Assembly (NCBI GenBank): GCA_035281845.1
Contig: DATEVL010000150.1
Span: 1 to 64,000, forward strand
DNA: 64,000 bases
Source: DATEVL01 sp035281845
Lineage (GTDB): Bacteria; Chloroflexota; Anaerolineae; Anaerolineales; E44-bin32
Direction: 5' to 3'
Each line of letters opens with the position of its first letter. Positions within the stretch are counted from its first letter, which is position 1. Shown here one piece after another: positions 1 to 8,199 of this stretch. The position numbers and the translations under genes are program-made. The notes under the pieces were generated by a model. It saw only the letters and a list, made by a program, of their open reading frames with translations. It had not been told where the DNA came from and did no database searches.

Positions 1-116
1 GCCGCCTCGGCGGCACTGCGGGTCGGCCGGTCCAACTGGCGAACGACGGCCGCGACGCCGAGGCGCGATAGCTCTTCCTGGACGCGCTGAGCGCTGGGAG
101 GGAGAGGCAGGGACAT
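1..116 (-). CDS. YbaK/EbsC-family aminoacyl-tRNA deacylase, N-terminal fragment cut by window edge
   Basis: Only the first 38 codons are inside the window; the gene runs off the left edge. The start is the ATG at 116 on the minus strand. The peptide begins MSLPLPPSAQRVQEELSRLG and continues with VVRQLDRPTRSAAEAA. This matches the usual opening of YbaK/EbsC-type Cys-tRNA(Pro)/Pro-tRNA editing proteins, in which a short helix is followed by an R-x-L-x-x-PTRSAxEAA segment. Family members hydrolyse mischarged aminoacyl-tRNA in the cytosol. It lies just downstream of tRNA-Thr on the same strand. The catalytic part is not visible, so the family call rests on the N-terminus alone. Confidence 0.7.
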   Translation of the reverse strand, partial: MSLPLPPSAQRVQEELSRLGVAAVVRQLDRPTRSAAEA

Positions 117-182
117 CGGGAAGGCAGTCGCTGGACGAGAAGGGGCGCACCCGTGCCAGGTGCGCCGGTGGCGTCGTTCGAT

Positions 183-258
183 TGGAGCCACCAGTGGGAC
201 TCGAACCCACGACCTGACGTTTACGAAACGCCTGCTCTACCAGCTGAGCTATGGTGGC
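183..258 (-). tRNA. tRNA-Thr (anticodon CGT)
   Basis: On the minus strand this folds as a full cloverleaf. The acceptor stem is GCCACCA/TGGTGGC, the D stem GCTC/GAGC, and the anticodon stem GGCGT/ACGTC with loop TTCGTAA, giving anticodon CGT (Thr, ACG codons). The T stem is GTGGG/CCCAC around TTCGAGT. The discriminator base is followed by an encoded CCA at 183-185. Confidence 0.95.
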
Positions 259-269
259 GGAATGCTCCC

Positions 270-275
270 ATTATA
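270..275 (-). promoter_or_regulatory. Extended -10 promoter element for tRNA-Thr
   Basis: The minus strand reads TGCTATAAT, an extended -10 (TGn plus TATAAT), ending 11 nt before the tRNA 5' end at 258. No convincing -35 hexamer is seen, which an extended -10 makes less necessary. Confidence 0.6.
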
Positions 276-617
276 GCAAGCAGCGACTCCAGCGGCTTCC
301 AGCCGCCCGCCGCCGGCTTCCAGCTTGCAGTCGCCAGTTACCGGTTGCCAGTTTCCAGTCGCCGGCCACGAAGCCACGGTTTCCAATCCCGAAGCCCTAA
401 TCCCCAATAGCAAATCGCTGATCGATAATCGCCAATCTCCTGTCTGCGGTCGCCTCCGGCCAGATGGGTGTGCCGAGGGGCAGATGACCCAGGCCGACTC
501 GGCCGAATCTTCCCGGCCGGCCCGGGACGCGCGCCCCATGACGAAAGGACATCGACGGCGCGAGGCTGAAGCTGCGGTGGGGTCAGACCCGCTGGGGGAG
601 CGGGGGGAGCAGGGGAA
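276..617. other. Intergenic region with degenerate short tandem repeats
   Basis: No gene is supported here. Positions about 290-365 hold degenerate copies of CCAGTTNCCGGTTGCCAGTT-like units. Positions about 395-440 hold AATCGCCAATC-like units. The same two repeat styles recur in other gaps of this window (22.3, 53.1 kb). The region ends in a purine-rich stretch that provides the ribosome site for the cytochrome gene. Confidence 0.5.
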
Positions 618-1484
618 ATGTGGAAAATCCTGAAGTGGCTCGCGGTCGGCGTGGGCGCGCTCGTCGGTCTGCTGTTGCTCGCCGGTGCCGGGCTGTACGC
701 AAGCGCCGGCGCGCGAATGAACCGGACCCACAACGTCGAACCCGAGGTCGTGGCCGTCTCGGCGGACGCCGAGTCCATCCATCTTGGAGAGCGCTGGGTA
801 AGCGTGCTCTGCACGGAGTGCCACGGCGACAACCTGGCAGGCGGAGTGATGTTTGAGGATCCCGCCATCGGCCGCATCGTCGCCCACAACCTGACCGCAG
901 GGCAGGGAGGGGCGGTCGCTGAGTACAGCGACGCCGATTGGGTCCGTGCGATCCGGCACGGGGTTGGACCGGAAGGGAAGGCGTTGTTCGTGATGCCGTC
1001 CGAAGACTATTACTACTTCAACGATCATGACCTCGGAGCGATAATCGGTTATCTGAAATCTGTCCCGCCGGTCGATAACGACCCAGGCGAGATCAGCGTA
1101 ACGGCGATGGCCCGCTTGCTGGTTGCCGCCGGGGTCTTTGCGAACCCGTTCGCCGCCGAGCGAATTGACCATGCTGCGCTCCGCCCCCCGGCGCAACAGC
1201 CGGAGGTGAGCGCCAAGTACGGCGGTTACTTGACACTCGTGGTCGGCTGTCCGTCTTGCCATGGATCCGACTTCGGCGGGGGCAAGCACCCCGACCCGAA
1301 CGGCCCTCCGGTGCCGAATATCACCACCGGTGGCGCCTTGGCCGGGTGGTCGGAGGAGGACTTCTTGACTGCCGTGAGAAACCTCAAGAGCGAGTGGATG
1401 CCGTGGGCATCGTTGAACAAGCTGTCGGACGACGAGCTCAAGGCAATATGGCTGTACCTCGAGACCGTTCCACCACAGGATTAG
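618..1484 (+). CDS. Membrane-anchored diheme cytochrome c
   Basis: A 288-residue protein with an N-terminal hydrophobic anchor (about residues 8-28), so the bulk is predicted outside the membrane. Two heme-binding motifs are present: CTECH at residue 65 and CPSCH at about residue 211. Each lies in a cytochrome-c-like domain ending in a segment of the D-DLxAIIGYLKSVPP type (second copy DDELKAIWLYLETVPP). Both domains carry downstream Met residues that could be axial ligands. This architecture is typical of class I diheme electron-transfer proteins attached to dehydrogenases. No partner dehydrogenase is adjacent; small membrane proteins follow on the same strand. The ATG follows a GGGGAGCAGGGG stretch. 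The electron donor and acceptor cannot be told. Confidence 0.85.
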   Translation: MWKILKWLAVGVGALVGLLLLAGAGLYASAGARMNRTHNVEPEVVAVSADAESIHLGERWVSVLCTECHGDNLAGGVMFEDPAIGRIVAHNLTAGQGGAVAEYSDADWVRAIRHGVGPEGKALFVMPSEDYYYFNDHDLGAIIGYLKSVPPVDNDPGEISVTAMARLLVAAGVFANPFAAERIDHAALRPPAQQPEVSAKYGGYLTLVVGCPSCHGSDFGGGKHPDPNGPPVPNITTGGALAGWSEEDFLTAVRNLKSEWMPWASLNKLSDDELKAIWLYLETVPPQD

Positions 1485-1534
1485 GGGATATCGCTTTCGC
1501 TGACCCGGATCGTTATGACGAAAGGATGCTGACG

Positions 1535-2059
1535 ATGTCGAGTTCGACTCTGATCAAATGGTCCGGCCTCGCCGCGATCGTCGCAGGAGCGGGGACGCTG
1601 CTATTGAGTGCAGCATCGCCGTCGGCTCCGGACTCGGGCTCTCCGGTGGTATGGGGGTTTCTGCTGACCGGCCTGATGACGCAATTCGGGCTGATCGGGA
1701 TCTACGCCGTCCAAATCCGCGAGAGTAGTTGGCAGGGTCTCATCGGATTTGTGTTGGCCCTATCAGGCAACGCTTTCTTCATCCTACCCGAGACTTCGAT
1801 CGGGGGCGTCAACACCGGCCAGGTGGGTGGAGGGATCTATGCCCTTGGGCTGCTCCTCCTGGCGGTAGGGACCTGGCGCGCCCGGAAGTTCCCTCGCTGG
1901 ATCCCTGCGTTGTGGCTGCTGGCGATTGTCGTCGGCCTACCGGCGTTCTTCGCGCAAGGCTTGCAGGCTGTCGCCTTCCTGCTGGGCGGCGTCTTGTTCG
2001 GGGCCGGTTTCATCGCGGCTGGGTACTGGCTATGGTCCGGGAAATCCGCCATCAACTGA
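1535..2059 (+). CDS. Four-helix integral membrane protein, unknown function
   Basis: Predicted 174 residues. The frame is open upstream, but the ATG at 1535 has AAAGGA nine bases before it; an ATG at 1526 is an alternative. The protein is almost entirely hydrophobic, with helices at about residues 8-27, 35-52, 60-78, 88-108, 118-135 and 140-160. A GGIYALGLLLLAVGTWRARK segment is followed by a basic turn. This is the general look of small DUF-type Chloroflexota membrane proteins. I do not recognise a specific family. It sits 50 bp after the cytochrome gene and may be co-transcribed with it. Confidence 0.6.
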   Translation: MSSSTLIKWSGLAAIVAGAGTLLLSAASPSAPDSGSPVVWGFLLTGLMTQFGLIGIYAVQIRESSWQGLIGFVLALSGNAFFILPETSIGGVNTGQVGGGIYALGLLLLAVGTWRARKFPRWIPALWLLAIVVGLPAFFAQGLQAVAFLLGGVLFGAGFIAAGYWLWSGKSAIN

Positions 2060-2222
2060 GCCTCGGACGAGGAGATAGACCGATGGTCCGGCTGGGTGCA
2101 AGTGCAAGGGACGATGAGAGGCCACACTCCGTCGAAGTGAATTCGCGAGAGACGGGAAAACGCATCGGGGGGTGATTCCCGTCTGTGATCCGAAGTGGCT
2201 CGCTGACAAGGAGGACGAACCA

Positions 2223-2729
2223 ATGACCGCGCAACCGCTCACCGATTTCCGCTGGCTCAGCCCGTTGGGGATCTCTGTGGTCCTGTTCCTGCTTCTGGGG
2301 GCATTCCACATCCTGATCGGAATCCTCACTCCCGTTTTCGTCCGCGCCGACCGAATCACTTCCAACATTCTTCTCACTTCGACGCGCCCTGACACGGCCC
2401 TGCTTGGAGCTTCGCCCGAGGACCTGATCGCCAAGGACCGTCCGTTGGGCCTGGTGCGGGTGGTTACCGTCAACTGGTTAGCCGGATACATGATCGGCTT
2501 CGGCATCTTGCAGGTGATGGTTTCTTGGGTCGGCCTGCGGGCCGGCCAGAGCTGGGCCCTGTGGAGCCTGACAGCGGCAGGTTTCGCGATGGTTCCCGCC
2601 ATCTGGATGTCGCTCCGTCCATTCGCGCAGGCGGGGACGATGCCCGGCCTGGGCGAGATGCCGCCGTTCATCACCTTCCTCGTCGTGGTCCCGATCGCCG
2701 CCGTGCTCGGGTGGATCGGGCTGAGGTGA
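2223..2729 (+). CDS. Small integral membrane protein, unknown function
   Basis: Predicted 168 residues. The ATG at 2223 has a strong AAGGAGG ribosome site at 2208-2214, eight bases upstream, so it is preferred over earlier in-frame starts. Four hydrophobic segments are visible (about residues 17-36, 78-98, 106-122 and 140-160), separated by a polar loop of about 40 residues after the first. No catalytic motif is seen. It is followed at once by a decayed membrane gene on the same strand, so 1.5-3.3 kb looks like a small cluster of membrane proteins. Confidence 0.6.
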   Translation: MTAQPLTDFRWLSPLGISVVLFLLLGAFHILIGILTPVFVRADRITSNILLTSTRPDTALLGASPEDLIAKDRPLGLVRVVTVNWLAGYMIGFGILQVMVSWVGLRAGQSWALWSLTAAGFAMVPAIWMSLRPFAQAGTMPGLGEMPPFITFLVVVPIAAVLGWIGLR

Positions 2730-2770
2730 GAGAGGGCCGCCAGCCGCCAGCTGCCAGCCGCGAGCCGGCC

Positions 2771-3312
2771 GTGTCCGTCTTGTTCTACATCGACGCCTTC
2801 CTCTGACTCATCGGGGTCGGCGCCGCCCTGCGCTACGCGTTGATGCATAGTGAACTCCCCATGATGGGCGGCGTCAGGCTCTTGAGCGGCCCCTTTGAGT
2901 CGCTCGGCATGGACGCCTTCATCGTAGCCGGGATCGTCTACATGGTCGTCCGTGGGCTGAATATCATCGCCGCCTACTGGTTGTGGAATGCCAGGTTGGA
3001 TGGTGCGATCCGCGGTATCGTCCTCGGCTTCCTTGGCCGATGGTGGTCAGATGGATGGATCCGGCTTTCGCTCGGACTCTTGATCCTGGTCCTCGTGCTG
3101 ATGTTGTCGATGGCCACGAAGTACTTCCACCCCGTCCGCAAGGCGGCCGGGCTGCCGTACCTCGAAGGAAGCAAAGAACATGCACCGCTGGAGCCGGCCT
3201 CGCCGGAGGCGCTCACGGCATTCCTGAAGGAGGGCAGGCCCCACACCTTGACCCTGTTGGCATCGGAGGCGGGGCGGTCATCTTGTGGCCGATGATCTTC
3301 AAGCCGTTCTGA
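2771..3312 (+). pseudogene. Broken membrane protein gene(s): in-frame TGA and a one-base frameshift
   Basis: Reading from GTG 2771 gives SVLFYIDAFL, then TGA at 2804, then LIGVGAALRYALMHSELP in the same frame with a hydrophobic helix beyond it. The sense on both sides is continuous, so the stop interrupts what was one protein. A second hydrophobic stretch (WIRLSLGLLILVLVLMLS) and a KYFHPVRKAAGLPYLEG segment follow. Near 3257 the frame must shift by one base to recover VGIGGGAVILWPMIFKPF and a stop at 3312. The part after about 3030 may have been a separate downstream gene. The damage is one nonsense change and one single-base loss. Either recent decay or sequencing error would explain it. Confidence 0.6.
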
Positions 3313-3352
3313 CGCGGTCGAGCTGAGCCTGTCCGCAGGAGGTAGGAACGAC

Positions 3353-3985
3353 ATGCCGTTGATGAGATCGTTCTACAACATCACCTACCGCTACTTCCGC
3401 GCCCCCTGGGACATCGGGCCCCGCCAGGAACTCGTCGGGCTGGTCGAAAGCGGGCGCCTGCAACCCTGCAAGGTGATCGACCTCGGCAGCGGGACGGCGA
3501 GCAACTGCATCTTCCTCGCCCACCACGGGTTCGATGTGACGGGCGTGGACTACTCGCCGGCGGCGGTTGAGCTGGGACAGCGGCGGGCGGAAACCGCCGG
3601 CGTCTCGGTGAAGCTTCTTGTGGACGACCTGACGAACCTGCAGCACGTCGATGGGACCTATGACCTGCTCGTGGACTATGGGACTTTGGATGACCTGATC
3701 CCAAGGGACCGTGACCTCTATGTTCAGAACGTGCTGCCGCTGACCCGGCCCGGGAGCCTCTTCCTTCTGTACACCTTCGAGTGGGAGCTTCGATGGTGGG
3801 AACGCCTTATGCTCCGGCTGGCTTTCTTCGGCGCCATGGCGCTCGCGCCGGGGGAGGCCGAGCGTCGCTTCGCCCCCTACTTCGAGATCGAGCGCATCGC
3901 AGGCGAACTCGACAACTCGAAGTGGCCGGCCGGGTATGCGGTGTACCTGATGACAAGGAAGGAATGGACGCCGCCGCCAATCTGA
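3353..3985 (+). CDS. Class I SAM-dependent methyltransferase
   Basis: 210 residues with the Rossmann methyltransferase layout. Motif I is VIDLGSGTASNCIFLA (about residues 41-56), the acidic end of beta-2 is GVDYSPAAVELGQ, and motif II/III is LLVDDLTNLQHVDGTYDLLVDYGTLDD. It resembles thiopurine- or TehB-like small methyltransferases; the substrate is unknown. A CAGGAGGT ribosome site lies 10 bases before the ATG. The 3' end overlaps the start of the frameshifted N-acetyltransferase gene by 22 bp, so the two were probably translated from one message. Confidence 0.85.
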   Translation: MPLMRSFYNITYRYFRAPWDIGPRQELVGLVESGRLQPCKVIDLGSGTASNCIFLAHHGFDVTGVDYSPAAVELGQRRAETAGVSVKLLVDDLTNLQHVDGTYDLLVDYGTLDDLIPRDRDLYVQNVLPLTRPGSLFLLYTFEWELRWWERLMLRLAFFGAMALAPGEAERRFAPYFEIERIAGELDNSKWPAGYAVYLMTRKEWTPPPI

Positions 3986-4738
3986 GCCGAATCGCGTATC
4001 ACGGCTCCAGCGCCCCGACGGCCGAGACGCTGCGCGCCCTGCACCGCGCCCACCTGTTGACCGTGCCGTTCGAGAATCTGGACATTCACCTCGGGGTTCC
4101 CATTCGCCTCGAGGAGGCGGCCCTTTTCCAGAAGATCGTCGCCAGAAACCGGCGGGTTCTGCTACGAGCTGAACGGACTGTTCGCCGCGCTGCTGCATGA
4201 ATTGGGTTTCCGCGTCACGGTGCTCAACGCTCTTATCCCGGATTCGCACAACGGGTGTGGGATGGATTTCGACCATCCCATCCTGCTCGTGAAATTGCAA
4301 GAACGATGGATCGTGGACGTCGGCTTCGGCGATGCATGTCGCCTGCCTCTGAGACTGGACGAGCGCGGAGAGCAGATGGGGGTCGGCGTCGGCTACCGGA
4401 TCTCCACGGATGAGGACGGGCGTTGGCGGTTCTGGGAGCGTCTGGAGAACGGGGAGTGGGAGTTCTACTACGCCTTCACGCTCCGACCCTGCCTCCTGAG
4501 CGACTTCGGGGAAGCGTGCCGGTACTACGAAACGAATCCCAGGTCCAGTTTCACGCAGAAGCGTATCTGTTCCCGCGCCACGCCTGACGGTCACCTCTCG
4601 CTCACGGAAGGCCGGCTGATTCGCGTCCGTGACGGGCGGAAAGAAGAGACGCCCTTGGCCGGCGAAGCGGGTTTCGCCCTCGCCCTACGCGAGCACTTCG
4701 ACATTGCGCTGGACGAGACAATCCCAAATCAGGAGTAG
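3964..4738 (+). pseudogene. Arylamine N-acetyltransferase, frameshifted
   Basis: The first frame encodes the family N-terminus (LRALHRAHLLTVPFENLDIH, then RLEEAALFQKIVA). At AAA 4146-4148 the correct frame is lost. Dropping one A gives ARTGGFCYELNGLFAALLHE and runs on in the second frame to 4738. The catalytic triad of arylamine N-acetyltransferases is intact in the repaired reading: Cys in GGFCYE, His in FDHPILLV, Asp in VDVGFGD. These enzymes move acetyl from acetyl-CoA to arylamines. The break falls just before the nucleophile, so neither half would work alone. A one-base change in a short A run could be a sequencing error. The gene overlaps the methyltransferase stop. Confidence 0.75.
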
Positions 4739-4928
4739 GCACGCCGATCCGCGTCGTCCGCGCTCCCCGCACGCGGCGGCGTCATTTGCCGAGGATGAGT
4801 AGAATGATCTCCAGCCAGAGTGTGGACTGCCACGCCGCCCTCTCGCCTCCGTCCGCATCCGCCGGGGTGAAGAAGCCGCTTGGCCGGGAGCCGGAGGTAC
4901 GGGTCTCCCGGCCTTGGAGGGAACTCAA

Positions 4929-6989
4929 ATGAGCAGTGCCATCGCACGCTTGACGATCTGGTCGCTGGCTGCGCTCACCGCCGCCCTCTCGCTGGCCGGA
5001 CTGGTCGCCAGTATCATGGCCGTCGTCGCCACGGGAAAGTCTCTCGGCCTCTATACACACCAGTTGACCCTGCCTCTCATCGCCATCGTCTTTGCCATCC
5101 TCGGCCCACTCGTCCTAACCCGCCATCCTCGTCACCTGGTCGGCTGGATCATGGCCATCACGGCGCTCTTCTCGGGCATCGTCGTCCTGAACGTCGGCCT
5201 GCGTGCCTACGGCGAGGAAGTCCTGGGGCCAGCTCGGGCCGGGTGGTTGCCTCTCATGCAATGGTTAGACCTTTGGGTGTGGATCCCCACCAACGTACTC
5301 CCCTTCGCGTTCCTCATCCTGCTCTTCCCCGATGGTCGGCTGCCGTCGCCGCGCTGGCGGCCGGTGGCCTGGGCGGCCGGGGTCGGGATGGTCGCCACCA
5401 TGTTGGGCAGCGCCCTGAATCCAGTCGCCCGCATGGACGCCGAGGACCAGCTGAGGCCCAATCCGTTCGGGATCCAGGGCGCCGGGCCGGCGATGGACGT
5501 GCTGCTAAACGCAGGAGGGCTTCTCCTGCTCATTGCGTTCGTCGGATCCATCGTCGCCCTCGTTCTGCGCTTCCGCCGTTCAAGTGGGATCGATCGTCAA
5601 CAGTTGAAGTGGCTCGCCTATGCCACAGTGCTCTTGGTGGTTTCCATCGTCCTCAGCGCTGTGGTGTACGCAGCCGTGCCGCAAGACAACCTCGGTGCGC
5701 AAGCCAGCATCTTGCTGACGAGCCTGGCGCTTCTCGGAATCCCTTTGGCGGCAAGCGTTGCCATCCTTCGCTACCGCCTGTACGACATCGACCTGATCAT
5801 CTACCGCACTGTCCTCTACGGCCTCCTGACGGCCAGCGTCATCGTCCTGTATGTGGCGCTCGTCATGTTGATGGGACTGCTGTTTCAGACGCAGACCGGA
5901 TGGGCTGGCGCGCTGGTGGCCACGGGGATCGTGGCGGTATTGTTCCAACCTCTGCGAGAGCGATTGCAAAAGGCCGTCAGCCGGCTGCTCTACGGCGAGC
6001 GCGACGAACCGTACGCGGTCTTGACGCGCCTCAGCCGGCGACTGAGGGCTACGCTCGAGCCGGAGCAGGCGCTGCAAACCATCGTCGACACCGTTGCCCA
6101 GGCGCTCAAGCTGCCGTTCGTGGCGATCGCCTTGGCCGAGGCAACCGGCTTTCGCATCGTGGGCGAGTTTGGCCGGCCGAGCGGGGAACCGTTGATCCTG
6201 CCCATGGTCTACCAGGGGGACACCGTCGGGCGTCTGATGGTCTCGTGGCGCGGCCCGAACGAACCGTTCGGGCGCAGCGAAGTGGATCTACTGGAGGACA
6301 TCGCCCAACAGGCCGGCGCGGCGGCGCACACGGTTCGACTGACACGAGACCTGCAGCGCTCGCGTGAGCGATTGGTGACGGCGCGCGAAGAGGAGCGCCG
6401 CCGATTGCGACGCGAGCTCCACGATGGGCTGGGGCCGGAGCTGGCCAGCCTGTCACTGAAGCTCGGCGCAGCGCGTAACCTGATCCCCAGAGCGCCGGAT
6501 CGTGCGGACGCGGTCTTGGCCGAGTTGACGGCGCAAGTGCAGGGCACGCTGGCCGGGATCCGGAGGCTGGCCTACGACTTGCGGCCTCCGGCCCTGGACG
6601 AACTGGGACTGGTGCCGGCGGTGCGCGAGAGCGCCAGCTCCCAGGCGGAAGGCGGCCCGCGCGTCGTCGTCGAGGCGCCGGATTCGCTGCCCGACCTTCC
6701 GGCGGCGGTCGAAGTGGCGGCGTATCGCATCGCCACCGAAGCCGTCACGAACGTCGCCCGCCATGCCAACGCCGATCACGTCGTGGTCCGATTCGACCTG
6801 ACCGACGCCCTCGAGCTCACCATACAGGACGATGGCGGCGGGATTCCGGCGAAGGCGCGCGCCGGTGTGGGCATCACCTCGATGCGGGAGCGGGCCGCCG
6901 AGCTGGGCGGCCGGGTGGACGTGGAGGCCGTGCCAGGGGGAGGCACGCGAGTACGCGCCCGGCTGCCGCTCCTGCTGGCGGAGGGCTGA
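4929..6989 (+). CDS. Membrane sensor histidine kinase, NarL-partner type (HisKA_3)
   Basis: 686 residues. The ATG at 4929 follows GGAGG at 4916-4920. The N-terminal part of about 300 residues holds some eight hydrophobic helices and ends in the ILRYRLYDIDLIIYRTVLYG segment common in such kinases. A GAF-like region follows (about 345-460). Then comes the HisKA_3 dimerisation helix with RRELHDGLGPELASL, the phosphoacceptor being His498, and a C-terminal HATPase with N-box NVARHANA and G-boxes DDGGGI and GVGITSMRERA. It phosphorylates a response regulator, almost certainly the product of the gene starting 3 bp downstream. The stimulus is unknown; the membrane domain may itself sense it. Confidence 0.9.
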   Translation: MSSAIARLTIWSLAALTAALSLAGLVASIMAVVATGKSLGLYTHQLTLPLIAIVFAILGPLVLTRHPRHLVGWIMAITALFSGIVVLNVGLRAYGEEVLGPARAGWLPLMQWLDLWVWIPTNVLPFAFLILLFPDGRLPSPRWRPVAWAAGVGMVATMLGSALNPVARMDAEDQLRPNPFGIQGAGPAMDVLLNAGGLLLLIAFVGSIVALVLRFRRSSGIDRQQLKWLAYATVLLVVSIVLSAVVYAAVPQDNLGAQASILLTSLALLGIPLAASVAILRYRLYDIDLIIYRTVLYGLLTASVIVLYVALVMLMGLLFQTQTGWAGALVATGIVAVLFQPLRERLQKAVSRLLYGERDEPYAVLTRLSRRLRATLEPEQALQTIVDTVAQALKLPFVAIALAEATGFRIVGEFGRPSGEPLILPMVYQGDTVGRLMVSWRGPNEPFGRSEVDLLEDIAQQAGAAAHTVRLTRDLQRSRERLVTAREEERRRLRRELHDGLGPELASLSLKLGAARNLIPRAPDRADAVLAELTAQVQGTLAGIRRLAYDLRPPALDELGLVPAVRESASSQAEGGPRVVVEAPDSLPDLPAAVEVAAYRIATEAVTNVARHANADHVVVRFDLTDALELTIQDDGGGIPAKARAGVGITSMRERAAELGGRVDVEAVPGGGTRVRARLPLLLAEG

Positions 6990-6991
6990 GG

Positions 6992-7678
6992 ATGGAGCCG
7001 GTCCGGGTGCTTGTCGCCGATGATCACACCCTGTTCCGCGAGGGCCTGGCGGTCCTGCTGGCGTCGGTGCCCGATGTGGAAGTGATCGGCCAAGCAGCGA
7101 GCGGCCAGGAGGCCGTGGACCTGGCGGAGTCCCTCCTCCCAGATGTGATCTTGATGGACCTGCAGATGCCGGGGAGGAACGGGATCGAAGCGACCCGACA
7201 AGTGCTCCGCGTCAGCCCCCACATCGGCGTGATCGTGCTGACCATGTTTGAGGACGACGATTCTGTTTTCGCCGCCATGCGCGCCGGCGCCCGCGGCTAC
7301 CTGTTGAAAGGCGCAGATCAAGCGGAAGTCGTGCGGGCATTGCGCGCCGTGAGCAGCGGCGAGGCGTTGTTCAGCCCGGCTATCGCGCGGCGGCTGGTCG
7401 ATTACTTCTCGCACCTGGAGTCGCCGAGCGAGGGGGCCGCGTTCCCGGAGTTGACCGAGCGGGAACGAGAGGTGCTCGGGCTCATCGCCCAGGGGCTGAA
7501 CAACGCCGAGATTGCCTCGCGCCTGACCCTCAGCCGCAAGACCGTCCGGAATCACGTCTCGAACATCCTCAACAAGCTGCAAGTCGCCGACCGCTCGCAG
7601 GCCATCGTCCGCGCTCGGGAGGCGGGGCTCGGTGAGCGGGCGAAATCACCCGCCGAGGATAGGGGCCGGCAGCACTAG
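6992..7678 (+). CDS. NarL/FixJ-family response regulator
   Basis: 228 residues. The receiver domain (about 1-120) has the acidic pair near residue 10 and the phosphoacceptor Asp56 in VILMDLQMPG. The conserved Thr and Lys are in VLTMFEDDD and YLLKGAD. The C-terminal LuxR-type helix-turn-helix (about 150-212) includes LTEREREVLGLIAQGLNN and LSRKTVRNHVSNILNKL. It starts two bases after the kinase stop, so kinase and regulator form one translational unit. It is a DNA-binding transcription factor; its targets are not evident here. The gene is followed directly by a 237-bp inverted-repeat element. Confidence 0.93.
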   Translation: MEPVRVLVADDHTLFREGLAVLLASVPDVEVIGQAASGQEAVDLAESLLPDVILMDLQMPGRNGIEATRQVLRVSPHIGVIVLTMFEDDDSVFAAMRAGARGYLLKGADQAEVVRALRAVSSGEALFSPAIARRLVDYFSHLESPSEGAAFPELTEREREVLGLIAQGLNNAEIASRLTLSRKTVRNHVSNILNKLQVADRSQAIVRAREAGLGERAKSPAEDRGRQH

Positions 7679-7682
7679 CGGG

Positions 7683-7919
7683 TTGCGGAAAAACCATCTT
7701 CAGCCTCACCCCCTGCCCCCTCTCCGCCGGGAGGCTGCCTTCGAGAGGGCGAGCGTGACGGAGAGGGGGTGAAGAGCCTCAAGGAGGCGGGGGCCTTTGG
7801 CCGCCGCCTCCTTGAAAACCTCGCCCCTCCCCCGGCAGGACACCGCCCCGTCGAGGCAGTCGCTGGCCGGGGGAGGGGTAGGGGTGGGGGGCTGAAAAGC
7901 AGTCCCCCTTTTTCCGCAA
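7683..7919. repeat. 237-bp MITE-like element with 11-bp perfect terminal inverted repeats
   Basis: The left end TTGCGGAAAAA (7683-7693) is the exact reverse complement of the right end (7909-7919). The similarity continues inward loosely (TTCAGCC, CACCCC). Inside are three nested hairpins: one around 7705-7774, a strong one at 7781-7813 with stem AAGGAGGCGG, and one built from CCCCTCCCCCGGC and its complement at about 7826-7880. There is no reading frame. No target-site duplication is obvious. The compact symmetric structure suggests a non-autonomous mobile element or a relic of one. Confidence 0.5.
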
Positions 7920-8073
7920 GCTCCTAACCCGGCGCCACGCTGCGCCACCGCCGCGCCCTGTCAAACGGTCGACCGTGGTCTGGCATCCCAGAGATCCCTG
8001 GTCGGCTGTGGACGTCGTCCGGCTAGCCTCAGGAGCGGACTCAACGGCTCAGCCAAAAGAACGCCCCGGGCGC

Positions 8074-8136
8074 GTGTCCCCCGTGGAGGAGGGGCCCGAG
8101 GCGGTAGCCGAGGGCCCGACGGAGCAGGGCAAATCC
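8074..8136 (+). repeat. Dispersed GTCCCCCGTGGAGGAG repeat, copy 1
   Basis: This 63-bp stretch recurs in inverted orientation at 62094-62158 and, interrupted by a hairpin insertion, at 48599-48713. Shared blocks are a GTCCCCCG start, a CCCGAGGCGGTAG-like middle, a GAGGG block, and GGAGC-GGGC-AAATCC at the end. It lies in the 520-bp gap between the response regulator and the GT4 gene. Nothing else in that gap looks functional except the 237-bp element and the -10 site at 8188. Confidence 0.55.
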
Positions 8137-8187
8137 CAGAGCCGCGCGGCAGAATGAGCAGTCCTTGGCAAGCCAGCCGCCGCGGGG

Positions 8188-8193
8188 CATAAT
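8188..8193 (+). promoter_or_regulatory. -10 element placing transcription start at the GTG of the GT4 gene
   Basis: CATAAT ends seven bases before the GTG at 8200. If it is the -10 box, the message would begin at or next to the start codon and be leaderless. No ribosome site is present before 8200, consistent with this. No -35 is evident, so the call is tentative. Confidence 0.35.
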
Positions 8194-8199
8194 CTCGCC

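Noticed and set aside
2804..2806. In-frame TGA as a selenocysteine codon
   Set aside because: The position sits in a hydrophobic helix where Leu is expected, not a redox site. No SECIS-like hairpin is evident right after it, and a second frame break lies downstream in the same gene.
3299..4594. Long minus-strand open frame across the methyltransferase and acetyltransferase
   Set aside because: The plus strand encodes clear enzyme motifs throughout, and the minus translation is Arg/Pro/Gly-rich without domains.
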